From positions 372,001 to 436,000 of the forward strand of contig JADJNF010000003.1 in NCBI GenBank assembly GCA_016714445.1: DNA of 64,000 bases, read 5' to 3'. Below, piece by piece: positions 28,013 to 36,395 of the stretch. The DNA comes from Saprospiraceae bacterium. GTDB lineage: Bacteria > Bacteroidota > Bacteroidia > Chitinophagales > Saprospiraceae. Numbering within the stretch: the stretch's first letter is position 1; each line of letters begins with the position of its first letter. The notes beneath the pieces were generated by a model. The model saw only the letters and a list, made by a program, of their open reading frames with translations, did no database searches and was not told where the DNA came from. Made by a program: the position numbers and the translations under genes.

Positions 28013-28447
28013 ATGGAAGTTGTAAAAACGGTTCCGTACAACGAATACGTTGACCTTAAAAAAGAAGTGGATTACTTACGTACATTAGTTTCCAAACTAT
28101 CCGATAAGTTAAATATTATCGATCAACAAGATAATAAGGAATATAATGTAAAAAGCATATTTATAAAAACAAATGGTACAAGCCGTTACATCAATATCAA
28201 AGATATCATCATGATCAAAGCGGATAGCAATTATTCTTATCTCTATTTGCTAAGTGGTGAAAGTTTCCTTACTTCAAAAACTTTAAAATTTTGGCAAGAA
28301 AAATGTGCAGCTCCTTTTTTACAAAGAATCCATAAATCATACCTGATCAATACGGCATTTATCGTTTCTACCGAACCCAAAACAGGCAAGGTTAATTTGG
28401 TAAATGGCCATTTTGCTTCCTACTCACGAAGTAGCAAATTAAAATAA
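28013..28447 (+). CDS. LytTR-type DNA-binding protein
   Basis: The protein is 144 residues. Residues 10-40 are a short coiled coil (VDLKKEVDYLRTLVSKLSDKL). Residues 47-144 are a LytTR domain: FIKTNGTSRYINIKDIIMIKADSNYSYLYL, then FLQRIHKSYLINTAFI and VNLVNGHFASYSRSSKLK. There is no receiver domain, so it must be controlled by protein contact or expression level. The gene starts 48 bp after the BNR exoprotein gene and may be co-transcribed with it. Typical LytTR proteins regulate surface or extracellular products, which fits the neighbour. Confidence 0.85.
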   Translation: MEVVKTVPYNEYVDLKKEVDYLRTLVSKLSDKLNIIDQQDNKEYNVKSIFIKTNGTSRYINIKDIIMIKADSNYSYLYLLSGESFLTSKTLKFWQEKCAAPFLQRIHKSYLINTAFIVSTEPKTGKVNLVNGHFASYSRSSKLK

Positions 28448-28609
28448 TATTTTGAAATGAATTATTGCAAAATAATTTGTGTAGCAGTTGTTGACAGAAT
28501 TATGCTAAAAATGTCAAAAATATTTCTAACTAACTGCCATCCTCTATTTTTTAAAGTTTGGCGCTAATACAAATAAGTAATGAATGGTAGTTTGGCTAAA
28601 ACTAAATAT

Positions 28610-28972
28610 TTACTCCCTGAGTATCTTCTCCATTTTTCGACCAGCGGCCAACTCATCTACCAGTTTATCCAGATACCTGACTTTTTGTGTCAATGGGTTT
28701 TCGATTTCTTCTATTTTATAACCACAAATCATTCCTTTGATCAAGTGAGCATTTGGGTGCAATTTGGCTTGTTCAAAAAACGTTTCGAAAGTTACTTTTT
28801 CATCGATGAGTGCTTGAATTTTATTTTCATCAAAACCGGTGAGCCATGCTATCACTTGATGTAGTTCAGCTACTGTCCTTCCCTTTTTCTCTACTTTGGT
28901 GATGTAATGCGGATAGACAGACGAAAAAGTCATCTTCGCCATACGTGCATTATGTTCAGGTGTTACATTCAT
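28610..28972 (-). CDS. DUF2200-domain protein
   Basis: This is a 120-residue cytosolic protein. FSSVYPHYITKVEKKGRTVAELHQVIAWLTGFD and HLIKGMICGYKIEEIENPLTQKVRYLDKLVDELAAGR closely follow the DUF2200 family, which has no known function. Full length for the family. It starts 1 bp after the stop of the DUF1801 gene upstream on the same strand, so they are one operon. This pair is commonly found together in small stress-type operons, but that is recollection, not evidence from this window. Confidence 0.8.
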   Translation of the reverse strand: MNVTPEHNARMAKMTFSSVYPHYITKVEKKGRTVAELHQVIAWLTGFDENKIQALIDEKVTFETFFEQAKLHPNAHLIKGMICGYKIEEIENPLTQKVRYLDKLVDELAAGRKMEKILRE

Positions 28973-28973
28973 G

Positions 28974-29366
28974 TTATTTTAATCTATCTAATTTTCCTTT
29001 TTTCTTAACGATATTTTTATAATCCCATTGTATATCTCTTGATTTTTTAAGCCATCGACTCAAGTCTTCTTCATTGATCTCATCGACAGCACGATAAAAT
29101 ATAGAAGCATCTTTAAATTTTCTACCTTTCACTATTAATCCGCTTTCTTCAAAATCCATTCCACTCCAAAACATCAATCTGATCCCTGCTTTTTGTTTGC
29201 TGTAGCCGACGATAGGATTGCCATCCAAAAACCAGACAGGATGTGCATGCCAGATTTTGCTTTCAGCTTCAGTCAGTTCCAGGTTTATCAATGTACAAAG
29301 CTGATTACAAATATCTTTGTGTTCTGAAGTTTGACTGTCATGGTAGGCCTGTATTTCTAAACTCAT
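28974..29366 (-). CDS. DUF1801-domain protein
   Basis: The protein is 130 residues. EAESKIWHAHPVWFLDGNPIVGYSKQKAGIRLMFWSG carries the W-x-x-P-x-W/F and Gly-Tyr features of DUF1801 (YdhG-like) proteins, which have a frataxin-like fold. The C-terminal DLSRWLKKSRDIQWDYKNIVKKKGK is basic. The family is of unknown function; some members are linked to iron handling. First gene of a two-gene minus-strand operon with the DUF2200 gene. Confidence 0.8.
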   Translation of the reverse strand: MSLEIQAYHDSQTSEHKDICNQLCTLINLELTEAESKIWHAHPVWFLDGNPIVGYSKQKAGIRLMFWSGMDFEESGLIVKGRKFKDASIFYRAVDEINEEDLSRWLKKSRDIQWDYKNIVKKKGKLDRLK

Positions 29367-29760
29367 GTTTTTAATAAATGTATGAATTATTCAGAAAAAA
29401 ATCATTTATACCGACGAGAATTTATTTTTCAAAGACGATGATACTCATGTCTTAATCGAGACAAAAAATTCTGTCGCCATTATACTCATCATCAATAAAT
29501 TGGATAATGAAATTTTCGCAAACCAATTTATTTTGAGTATAAAATGTCAAAGTTAAAACAGAATTTTAAATGAATACCATTTGGAATAAATAATTGTGTT
29601 TAACAAAGAATATTTTGTCTTAAAAACATCTCAACCATAATGTAGAAAGTTATAAATGAAGTCTTTTAATTATATCTTTGCGACGGGAATAACTAAATGA
29701 TGAAACTCAATAGAGTTGTTTTAATTTTTTTTATAACTTGTATTCAAAACTTGTTAGTCA
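29367..29760. other. Divergent intergenic region with repeat D and a -7 box
   Basis: It holds repeat D (29406-29540) and, at 29673-29680, a perfect TAnnTTTG -7 box (TATCTTTG) that could drive the AraC gene; its -33 partner is weak. A short frame from 29697 looks like a signal peptide but stops after about 34 codons and is in another frame from the AraC gene. Confidence 0.4.
29406..29540. repeat. Dispersed structured repeat D, copy 1
   Basis: It starts ttataccgacgagaatttat and ends with the block ttttcgcaaaccaatttatt plus ttgag. The same start and end flank a different middle at 33109-33210. Within this copy TATACTCA and AATAAATTGG pair with CCAATTTATT and TGAGTATA, so the right half can fold into a hairpin. 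Confidence 0.6.
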
Positions 29761-30549
29761 GTGGTAAAAATAATAGAATATCAAGAAAATATTATTGATC
29801 CTGAACCCAAAAGGCTCATCAAATTTCTCTTGTTTTGGTGTAAAAATGGTCAGTCACAAATAAAAATTGACGATCATACTTTTATATTGGACACCCATCA
29901 GCTTATCACCATTACATCCGGCCAATATCATCAGGTAACTCAGGTAAGTGGTGAGTTAATTTGTATGGAATTTACGCTGGATTTCTTTTCAAAAAATGAC
30001 AACGATATTGAGCTTGTCTTTCACAACGGTTTATTTTGCCATTTTGGAATGAATGAAGTCATCCGCATCCAGAATTATGCCCTTATCGATGACTTATTGC
30101 AAAAAATAGAAAAAGAACTCGACCAAAAACCGTATCAATACCTCATCTCTGTGCATTCGTATATAGAGCTTCTTCTTGTAGAAGTAAACAGATCAAAGAT
30201 AAAAAACGGTGACGAAATTTGGAAACCAGACGCGCTGTTTTTAAAATTTTTGGAACTTGTAAGAACACATCATGGACAAAACTACCCTGTTTCACATTTC
30301 GCCAAAACACTCCATACCACACAAGCCAAACTCAACGAACTTTCAAAACTACATACCAACAAAACTGCCCAAAACGTAATGTATAGTCTTGTGATTTCAG
30401 AAGCCAAAAGATTACTGCTGTATACTACCTTATCCATTAAAGAAATTGCCTATCAGTTGGGCTTTAATGATCCTTTTTATTTTTCAAATTTCTTCAAAAA
30501 ACATACGAAAATCTCTCCCATTGATTATAGAAAAGAAGTGTCAAAGTAA
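29761..30549 (+). CDS. AraC-family transcriptional regulator
   Basis: The protein is 262 residues from a GTG start; a TAG lies two codons upstream in frame. Residues 1-150 form a cupin-like sensing domain (LIKFLLFWCKNGQSQIKIDDHTF, then TITSGQYHQV). Residues 165-262 are the AraC HTH pair, with YPVSHFAKTLHTTQAKLNELSK and IKEIAYQLGFNDPFYFSNFFKKHTKISPIDYRK. The second HTH is the stronger match. Ligand unknown. The cupin gene 350 bp downstream might be a target, but repeat-rich DNA separates them. Confidence 0.85.
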   Translation: MVKIIEYQENIIDPEPKRLIKFLLFWCKNGQSQIKIDDHTFILDTHQLITITSGQYHQVTQVSGELICMEFTLDFFSKNDNDIELVFHNGLFCHFGMNEVIRIQNYALIDDLLQKIEKELDQKPYQYLISVHSYIELLLVEVNRSKIKNGDEIWKPDALFLKFLELVRTHHGQNYPVSHFAKTLHTTQAKLNELSKLHTNKTAQNVMYSLVISEAKRLLLYTTLSIKEIAYQLGFNDPFYFSNFFKKHTKISPIDYRKEVSK

Positions 30550-30898
30550 AATATTACATGCTTTTTGCTAAAATGTCTATTCCACAGCCGAAACTAAAGC
30601 GCCACCTTTGCACCATCAAATAATTTATAATTGACTGAGCCTAAAGAGGGCAACAACGTCGTGTTATTATAATGTAATATGATACAAAGGTTGTATATTT
30701 TCATGTCTAACCCCTGCGGGGTGTAATATTAGTAACCACGGGTGAAAACCTATGGTAAAAGAAACAATAACATAAGTTTTGGCGAGATTTTTGCTTAAAA
30801 ATGCAAAAATCATGCTTGTCTGCCTTTGGCATGGACAAAACGATACAAATTATTAATCGAACTGGCTTTAAATTAAATAAACCAAAAAACAATAATAA
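30550..30898. other. Intergenic region with REP-like palindromes
   Basis: It contains the palindromic unit at 30710-30755 and no supported ORF. The remaining sequence shows a weak inverted pair, gcttaaaaatgcaaaaatcatgc, near 30791-30813. Confidence 0.45.
30710..30755. repeat. REP-like palindromic unit
   Basis: A perfect palindrome ACCCC-tgc-GGGGT (30710-30722) is followed by a second, weaker one (ccacgggt/acctatgg, 30736-30755). Units of this type, linked by a taatattagtaa-like spacer, resemble the hairpin at 39288-39325 and short palindromes common in Bacteroidota intergenic DNA. Confidence 0.5.
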
Positions 30899-31252
30899 AT
30901 GAGTACCAACATCCAGGATTACATCGTCAAAACAAGTGCCCAAGAGTGGATTCCACTCATAGAAGAAGGCATTCATTACTCAGGCATTTTCATTAAATCT
31001 TTACTCTTTAACAAAGAAAAACAAAGATCCACCACCATTCTTATAAAGTTTGAACCGGGAGCAGCCTATCCTTACCATAACCATCCGGCAGGTGAAGAAT
31101 TGTTTGTATTGGAAGGGGAAGCTATTATAGAAGGTGCTACCTTGAAAGCAGGCGATTACCTTCACACACCAATAAATTTTAAACATTCCGTAAAAACAGA
31201 TATTGGCTGTATCATTTTATTTGTCGTGCCCGAAGAAGTAGAGATATTATAG
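30899..31252 (+). CDS. Cupin-domain protein (ChrR-like)
   Basis: This 117-residue single-domain cupin keeps a full metal site: His60 and His62 in YPYHNHPAGEELFVLEG, Glu66, and His96 in HTPINFKHSV. The N-terminal WIPLIEEGIHYSGIFIKSL and the RSTTILIKFEPGAAYPYHNHP order resemble the C-terminal cupin of ChrR anti-sigma factors, but the zinc-binding N-terminal domain is absent. It may act as a small oxygenase, isomerase or metal sensor. No signal peptide. Transcribed alone. Confidence 0.8.
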   Translation: MSTNIQDYIVKTSAQEWIPLIEEGIHYSGIFIKSLLFNKEKQRSTTILIKFEPGAAYPYHNHPAGEELFVLEGEAIIEGATLKAGDYLHTPINFKHSVKTDIGCIILFVVPEEVEIL

Positions 31253-31300
31253 ATCATCGATTTTAGCAAGTTTAAAAACAAATTAAAAGTATAATATAGA

Positions 31301-31437
31301 GTCTACTCAGAAAAGTATCTGATCAGAATTTAAGAAAATTATTAGTTTCTACTGAATTAATAATCAACGGTTTCCCTTCAGGGTGCAGGGTAAAAAACGG
31401 TTGATTATTATATTTTCAGTGTTTTTGCAGTTGACTC
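31301..31437. repeat. Dispersed palindromic element A, copy 1
   Basis: The ends read gtctactcagaaaag and tttgcagttgactc; the core is AATCAACGGTTT, a spacer with ccct and agggt blocks, then AAACGGTTGATT, pairing at 11 of 12 positions. Related copies are at 44176-44310 and 53721-53818. Confidence 0.65.
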
Positions 31438-31466
31438 AATACACAATCAAGGGAAAAGGTATTTTT

Positions 31467-32378
31467 TTAACCAAATACGTTCTTCCCTTTGCCGGTGGTG
31501 ATCAAACTGACCAAACTTTCCTGCATCAATGCACTCCACGCCCACGAACAGTCACCATAACATTCGAATGTCGGGATCAGACCAACGTGTGTAAAGCGAA
31601 CTTGAGTTTTGTTGTTGATTTCTTTGATTTCAAAAATTATTTTAGTGCCTGTCCATTCGTTTTTATGGGCAAATTTCAGTTCGCTGTCTGTTATTAACCA
31701 AACCACTTTTTCATTGGGTATGGATTCCACGATTTGCTGTTTTGAATAGTGATGACCGGGCATTCGGTAGATAAATACATCATTGATTTTAATGGTCTCT
31801 CCTTCTATTTCTCCTTGCCACCATCCTCGTACATTATTGATGGCAATGAAGACTTCTTCCGAAGATTGGTTGACAAAAAAAGTGGTTGTAAAATCAGCAG
31901 AAGACAATGATTTTTCATCTTCGGTTTGGGGGTTTTCACTGCTGTTTGGTTGCCCTTTGCCTGTTGTCAACAGACTGTAGAGACTTTTCTGTATGTAGGT
32001 ATTCCAGGCATTTTCACAGATATCATAACACTCATTTTCTGCGGTCAATCCTTCATGGGTTACCTGCAGTGTAGTTTTATTTCCAAATGTGGATATTTCA
32101 AAGATGATCCTGTCACCCTTCCATTCGTTCGGGTCTTTGGTAAAACTAAAATAATTGTCCAAAACCAACCAAACCACTCTTTTGTCAGGAATGAGTTCTG
32201 CAATTTTCATTTTGCATCGGTGTACATCCTGATAATGATAATCCCATTCGGCATGCAGTTGGTCCGTAACGCCTGTGATCTCTTCGCTCCACCAGGCACG
32301 TGGATTATTGATGGCATCAAATACTTCCTTTGCGGTATTATCTACGGTGATCGATGTGGTAAAATTTGTTGCTGTCAT
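31467..32378 (-). CDS. Tandem SRPBCC (AHSA1-like) protein
   Basis: The ATG at 32378 (MTATNFTTSI) is chosen; upstream in-frame sequence to 32597 is not protein-like. The 303 residues contain two homologous SRPBCC domains, about 1-140 and 160-303. Each begins with TTSITVDNTAKEVFDAINNPRAWW or TTTFFVNQSSEEVFIAINNVRGWW and each ends with CYDICENAWNTYIQKSLYSLLTTGKG or CYGDCSWAWSALMQESLVSLITTGKG. The duplication is obvious by eye. AHSA1-like domains bind hydrophobic ligands or partner proteins. Function unknown; no neighbouring partner. Confidence 0.8.
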   Translation of the reverse strand: MTATNFTTSITVDNTAKEVFDAINNPRAWWSEEITGVTDQLHAEWDYHYQDVHRCKMKIAELIPDKRVVWLVLDNYFSFTKDPNEWKGDRIIFEISTFGNKTTLQVTHEGLTAENECYDICENAWNTYIQKSLYSLLTTGKGQPNSSENPQTEDEKSLSSADFTTTFFVNQSSEEVFIAINNVRGWWQGEIEGETIKINDVFIYRMPGHHYSKQQIVESIPNEKVVWLITDSELKFAHKNEWTGTKIIFEIKEINNKTQVRFTHVGLIPTFECYGDCSWAWSALMQESLVSLITTGKGKNVFG

Positions 32379-32591
32379 TATTTTTGATTTTTGTGTAATA
32401 AAGATACAGCAAAAGTATGGCCGGAAATGAACTTCCAAACTGTGTAAAAAAGACAATATAGCGGGTGATTTCGGACATGTTAATACTTCATAATTGAGCC
32501 CTTTCCGAAAAGTCCTGGGTTTTACTTTTACAAATTTCAGGTACAGGATATAGAATAGAAGTTTTAGTAGATAATGGATAAGTTGGGTTCT

Positions 32592-32650
32592 TTGCATTCA
32601 AATTAAAAATTTGGGCATACATAGGTGTAGGCGCAGACCACGCCTGGCGG
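32592..32650. repeat. Repeat C, partial third copy
   Basis: gcattcaaattaaaaatttg followed by ggtgtaggcgcagaccacgc matches the right third of the two longer copies (45285-45485 and 47216-47415). Confidence 0.5.
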
Positions 32651-32769
32651 GTGTATGTCTAAAAAATAGCAGCCATCGTTTGGGTAGAGTAAGGAGTCCT
32701 ATTATTTTAAAATTTCTAATTTGACTCTTTCGATACGGATATCCATAAGTGATGTTTACAGGAAGCAAG

Positions 32770-32840
32770 CAAGTATTTTTACTCACAAAACATCCCGTAT
32801 ATATTCGCTGTATAGCTAGTCAAAATAGTAGTATGGTTGC
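32770..32840. repeat. Dispersed repeat F, copy 1
   Basis: The sequence runs agtatttttactcacaaaac, then atcccgtatatattcgct, then gtcaaaatagtagtatggtt. It aligns without large gaps to 39597-39670. Confidence 0.45.
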
Positions 32841-33108
32841 ACTGAAATTAAAAATCTGTTTGGCCGTATTTGATTTGCCTATTGGGTTGTGGGTGGTGGT
32901 AAGATGCAAAATGAAAGGTGGTAAATTCTTTTGTAATTTATGATGGTTTTTCTTTCTGTTTTGTATATTTGTCATTATATAATAAAATGGTTAAGCGCTT
33001 TTTATATTGGGCAGGAATGTCAGGATTTTAGAATGAGAGAAAAGACCGGTAATTATATGTTTTCTTATCCATGTACAAGCGTATCGTAAATGTTTAAAAA
33101 CGAAACTT

Positions 33109-33260
33109 ATTATACCGACGAGAATTTATTTTACAAAAAATTTTATCGGTATTATGCTCAAAATAAATGAATTATCTAAAGAGTTTTTCGCAAACCAATT
33201 TATTTTGAGTTTAACAAACTTTCGTATATTTTTAGATTTAATATAGATTGTAAATCAAAT
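33109..33260. repeat. Dispersed structured repeat D, copy 2, with tail
   Basis: Start and end blocks match 29406-29540. Inside, ATACCGA pairs with TCGGTAT and CTCAAAATAAAT pairs perfectly with ATTTATTTTGAG. The tail from ttaacaaactttcgtat (33211) recurs at 40010-40056. Confidence 0.6.
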
Positions 33261-33378
33261 AGTTATGGCTGTCAGAGTGAAAAGGGAGTGTCGTCTGTTA
33301 ACAAGTTCTGCCGCATTTAAGAAGAACTGTAACATTCATTAAAAATTGGAATCTTTAGATTAGAAATCAATCAACAAT

Positions 33379-34806
33379 ATGCGAACTAAAATAAATCTAT
33401 TCCATCTACTACTATTTTTAATTTTATTAATTGGTTGCAAAACAAATAAAGCGAAGAATAGCTCAATCGAAGGAATTTGGGAATCTATCGGTTATGGAGA
33501 AATTCTTAAAATAGATGCCAATTCTTATAAATATTTTCACATAACTGATTTTTCTTGTTTACCTGCAAAAGAAGGTAATATTTCAGAAGTCATAAATTCA
33601 ATGCAAGTTTCAAATGATACACTTATCGTAAAACGTGGATTTAACAAATATCGCTACGTAAGGATAAAAAAGCTTGCGGAACTATGCCAACAAAACATAA
33701 AAGACAAAAATGACATCTCATATAATTTTGAAGTTTTTGCAAATACCTACAAAAATCACTATGCCTTTTTTGACCTAAATAAAGTGAATTGGGACAGTCT
33801 TTACATAAACTCAAAGAAAAAAATCAATTCAGAAAGCACAGAGGTTGATTTATATTTAGTCATGGAAGATATGATTGAAAAATTGAAAGACAATCATGGT
33901 TCGATAGAACCAACAGATGAAGTTTATGAATCAGCAGAAAATCGAATTCAACCAAAATTGGTAGAACAAGAAAGAAAAGAATTAAAAGAATATGGAGATT
34001 TTGAGATTGCCGGAATCGTTGCAGATTATTATCTTAAGGAGGATTTAACAAAAGATACTTGGCTAATGAAATGGGGAAAGATGGAAAACAATGTTGGTTA
34101 TATCCAAATCAAAACAATGTTTTTGTATGCAGATTTGAATTTAAAGGATAGCCTTGTCAAAGAAAATGGATTTGTTCCGACATATATGGACGCATTTGAT
34201 CGTTTAAATTACGAACAGCAAATTTCAGAAGAAGTAGCGGGAATAAGTAAATTAATGGATGTAATAATGCAAGACCTTAAAGAAACAAAGTATATGATTA
34301 TTGATGTTCGTTTTAATGGTGGTGGACAAGATGTAGTTGCATTGGAAATTTTGAGACGATTTAACACTGATAGAAAACAAATCGCTCTTAAAAAAGCAAG
34401 ACACAATAATGGCTACACTATAAAAACACCGATTTATTTAGAGTCAGCCAAAAACCCGTATACAAAGCCAGTTTATTTATTGATTTCCCAACAGTCTGCA
34501 AGTGCAACTGATATGATGGCATTAAGTTCAATGGAATTAAATAATTTGAAACGTATTGGCTCACACACAAATGGAGCAATTTCAGATGCTTTGCAAAAGA
34601 CATTACCAAATGGTTGGTATTTTTCACTTTCTAATGAAGTTTACACAGATAACAATGATAAATGTTATGAAAACATTGGAGTCCCAGTTAATTATGAATT
34701 GAATTATCCTAATGATAGACAAGCATTTTTTAGAAGTGTGGCTAACGATATAGAAAAAGATAAAAAGAATATTTTAAATGCAATTAACAAGCTTCAAAGC
34801 GAGTAA
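33379..34806 (+). CDS. S41-family peptidase, lipoprotein
   Basis: The signal peptide ends with lipobox LLIGC (Cys20). Residues 20-110 look like a small beta domain, a helical linker follows, and the S41 core lies at about 225-475: YMIIDVRFNGGGQDVVALEIL, then VYLLISQQSASATDMMAL holding the nucleophile Ser in SASATD (373-378), then GSHTNGAISDALQKTLPNGWYFSLSNEVY and the C-terminal strand block. This is the C-terminal-processing-peptidase fold without an obvious PDZ domain. Anchored outside the cytoplasm, it probably degrades peptides. It is followed by an attC-like block and is part of a run of accessory genes. Confidence 0.85.
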   Translation: MRTKINLFHLLLFLILLIGCKTNKAKNSSIEGIWESIGYGEILKIDANSYKYFHITDFSCLPAKEGNISEVINSMQVSNDTLIVKRGFNKYRYVRIKKLAELCQQNIKDKNDISYNFEVFANTYKNHYAFFDLNKVNWDSLYINSKKKINSESTEVDLYLVMEDMIEKLKDNHGSIEPTDEVYESAENRIQPKLVEQERKELKEYGDFEIAGIVADYYLKEDLTKDTWLMKWGKMENNVGYIQIKTMFLYADLNLKDSLVKENGFVPTYMDAFDRLNYEQQISEEVAGISKLMDVIMQDLKETKYMIIDVRFNGGGQDVVALEILRRFNTDRKQIALKKARHNNGYTIKTPIYLESAKNPYTKPVYLLISQQSASATDMMALSSMELNNLKRIGSHTNGAISDALQKTLPNGWYFSLSNEVYTDNNDKCYENIGVPVNYELNYPNDRQAFFRSVANDIEKDKKNILNAINKLQSE

Positions 34807-34885
34807 AAACGCACCACAACAATGTATATGCGATAATGCTCCCTATCGGTTGTCCGTCGCCAGTGCTAAACGTTAGGAAACCATA
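34807..34885 (+). repeat. attC-like structured site
   Basis: Directly after the peptidase stop comes aacgcaccacaacaatgtat, a mixed, GC-richer stretch with CAAC/GTTG pairing, and gtgctaaacgttaggaaacc. The terminal AACGTTAGG resembles the GTTRRRY core of attC sites. The next ORF starts 13 bases later, the usual cassette spacing. Tentative. Confidence 0.35.
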
Positions 34886-34897
34886 AAGAATAATAAA

Positions 34898-35407
34898 ATG
34901 ACTCACATAATTAAAATCATTTGTATTGCCTTATGCTTAGGTGGTTGTAAAACTGAACCACCTAGAATCAAAGATGGAAAAAGTCACCCAAGAATGGTAG
35001 GTGATATAGAGCATGATCCTAAATTAGATAGTAATGATTTTAAACTTTGTTATGGGGATGAAAAAGCATACGTTGGTTATGGATTAGAATACGAAGGAGA
35101 AAAACCAGCTTTAATTAAAAAATTTGAAGAGAATTATAAGCCAATAAATATCAAAGGAGAAACGGGATTACTTCGCATTAGATTTATTGTAAATTGTAAA
35201 GGAGAAACAGGACGATTTAGGCTTATAGGAATGGACCAGAATTATCAAGAAAAAACATTTGATAATAAATTGACCGACCAAATTTTATCCATTACAAAAT
35301 CATTAAAAGGTTGGAAGTCAAAAAAAGATAATGGTAGTAAGTTTGATTATTATCAATATTTAATTTTTAAAATTGAAGATGGACTGATTAAAGAAATTTT
35401 ACCATGA
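34898..35407 (+). CDS. Small lipoprotein with TonB-C-like domain
   Basis: The protein is 169 residues with a signal peptide and lipobox CLGGC (Cys17). Residues 75-169 fit a TonB C-terminal-like fold: FEENYKPINIKGETGLLRIRFIVNCKGETGRF, then LTDQILSITKSLKGWK and a final strand pair ending in FDYYQYLIFKIEDG. Stand-alone domains of this type are common in Bacteroidota and of unknown function. The stop overlaps the start of the TPR gene (ATGA), so the two are translated together. Confidence 0.65.
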   Translation: MTHIIKIICIALCLGGCKTEPPRIKDGKSHPRMVGDIEHDPKLDSNDFKLCYGDEKAYVGYGLEYEGEKPALIKKFEENYKPINIKGETGLLRIRFIVNCKGETGRFRLIGMDQNYQEKTFDNKLTDQILSITKSLKGWKSKKDNGSKFDYYQYLIFKIEDGLIKEILP

Positions 35408-36231
35408 GAAATAATTTTTTCTTAGCGATATTTAGTGTGTTAAGCTTCAGCTTAGATGGGCAAAATTGTAATGCCTTTAAGTACTACGGAGACACCTTGC
35501 AATATGAAGCGTGTATTATAGCTGAAGAAGCAAAAAACCATCACCAATTTAGTAAGAAGTATCAAGAGATTTATGACAAGGCAATAGAAAAATGTCCATA
35601 TTTTGCTGACGCATATCAAGCAAGATCAGTAGCGTATCTCAAAAGTGGAGATTTTATCACTTGGAAAAAATTAATTGATAAGGCTGTAGAATTTAAGCCA
35701 AAAGACTGGTTGGGATATAGAGGTTGGTGTAGGTATCAATTTTTCAAAGATTATGATGGAGCAATAAAAGATATAGAAAAATTAGATTCTTTAATTAATT
35801 ATGATTTAGGACATTCAGCTAATGGTGATTACCATTTAAATATTGCAAAAGCAATTTGTTATAAGGCTAAGGGAGAAAGTTTAAGAGCTATAGAGATAAT
35901 TAAACAGCAACTTGCTAATGAAAAACACAATGTTGGAATTTATGATTATCTTCATTTGGGAGTATTGTATCTGGAAAATAAACAATTCAAGGATGCCATT
36001 CTTTATTTAGAAATGCAAGAAAAGAAAAACGATTTATCTGAAAATAGATTTTACAAGGCGCTAGCTTATAAAGAATTAGGCCAAATAGAAGAATGTCGAA
36101 AGAATTTAGAATTAGCTCAACAGCTATATGTAAAAAATGTCAGAATGGATGACCCATATTGTATACCTTGTGACAAAATATATTTAAAACAAATTGAAGA
36201 TGAAGTAAAAGCGGTTGCCAACAAAGGCTAA
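35404..36231 (+). CDS. TPR-repeat protein, exported
   Basis: This 275-residue protein has a short signal sequence (NNFFLAIFSVLSFSLDG) and then tetratricopeptide-like repeats across the rest: FADAYQARSVAYLKSGDFITWKKLIDKAVEFKPKDWLGY, DYDGAIKDIEKLDSL, IYDYLHLGVLYLENKQFKDAILYLEMQ, and KALAYKELGQIEECRKNLELAQQLY. It ends with a Cys-x-x-Cys segment (CIPCDKIY). It likely acts as a protein-interaction partner of the lipoprotein encoded just upstream with a 4-bp overlap. Confidence 0.75.
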   Translation: MRNNFFLAIFSVLSFSLDGQNCNAFKYYGDTLQYEACIIAEEAKNHHQFSKKYQEIYDKAIEKCPYFADAYQARSVAYLKSGDFITWKKLIDKAVEFKPKDWLGYRGWCRYQFFKDYDGAIKDIEKLDSLINYDLGHSANGDYHLNIAKAICYKAKGESLRAIEIIKQQLANEKHNVGIYDYLHLGVLYLENKQFKDAILYLEMQEKKNDLSENRFYKALAYKELGQIEECRKNLELAQQLYVKNVRMDDPYCIPCDKIYLKQIEDEVKAVANKG

Positions 36232-36240
36232 AATGCCCAT

Positions 36241-36302
36241 AGCTGTTATTCGGTCGCTACAGCATTTAGCCAAACCGCTGGCTATCATTTTAATAAACAG
36301 CT
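36241..36302. terminator. Hairpin after the TPR gene
   Basis: AGCTGTTATT pairs with AATAAACAGCT with one bulge, and an inner AGCC...GGCT stem lies between. It begins 10 bp after the stop and could be a terminator or another cassette-type recombination structure. Confidence 0.45.
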
Positions 36303-36395
36303 TTCGATTGACCGTTACATATTTTCTTAGCAAAATGAATTTGGCAAAAGACGATATACTCATTTGATACAAACTTTACATTTAAATTTTCGTAA

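Larger units (their letters stand above)
32379..33378. other. One-kilobase repeat-rich region without a gene
   Basis: It contains a partial copy of repeat C (32592-32650), repeat F (32770-32840) and repeat D copy 2 with its tail (33109-33260). Short ORFs here are unconvincing. A TATATTTG (-7-like) lies at 32964-32971. This block mirrors the order of repeats in 39597-40056 on the other side of the accessory genes. Confidence 0.5.

Noticed and set aside
32379..32597. N-terminal extension of the tandem SRPBCC protein
   Set aside because: The extra 73 residues are unlike any SRPBCC start, and a good ATG at 32378 begins exactly at the domain edge.
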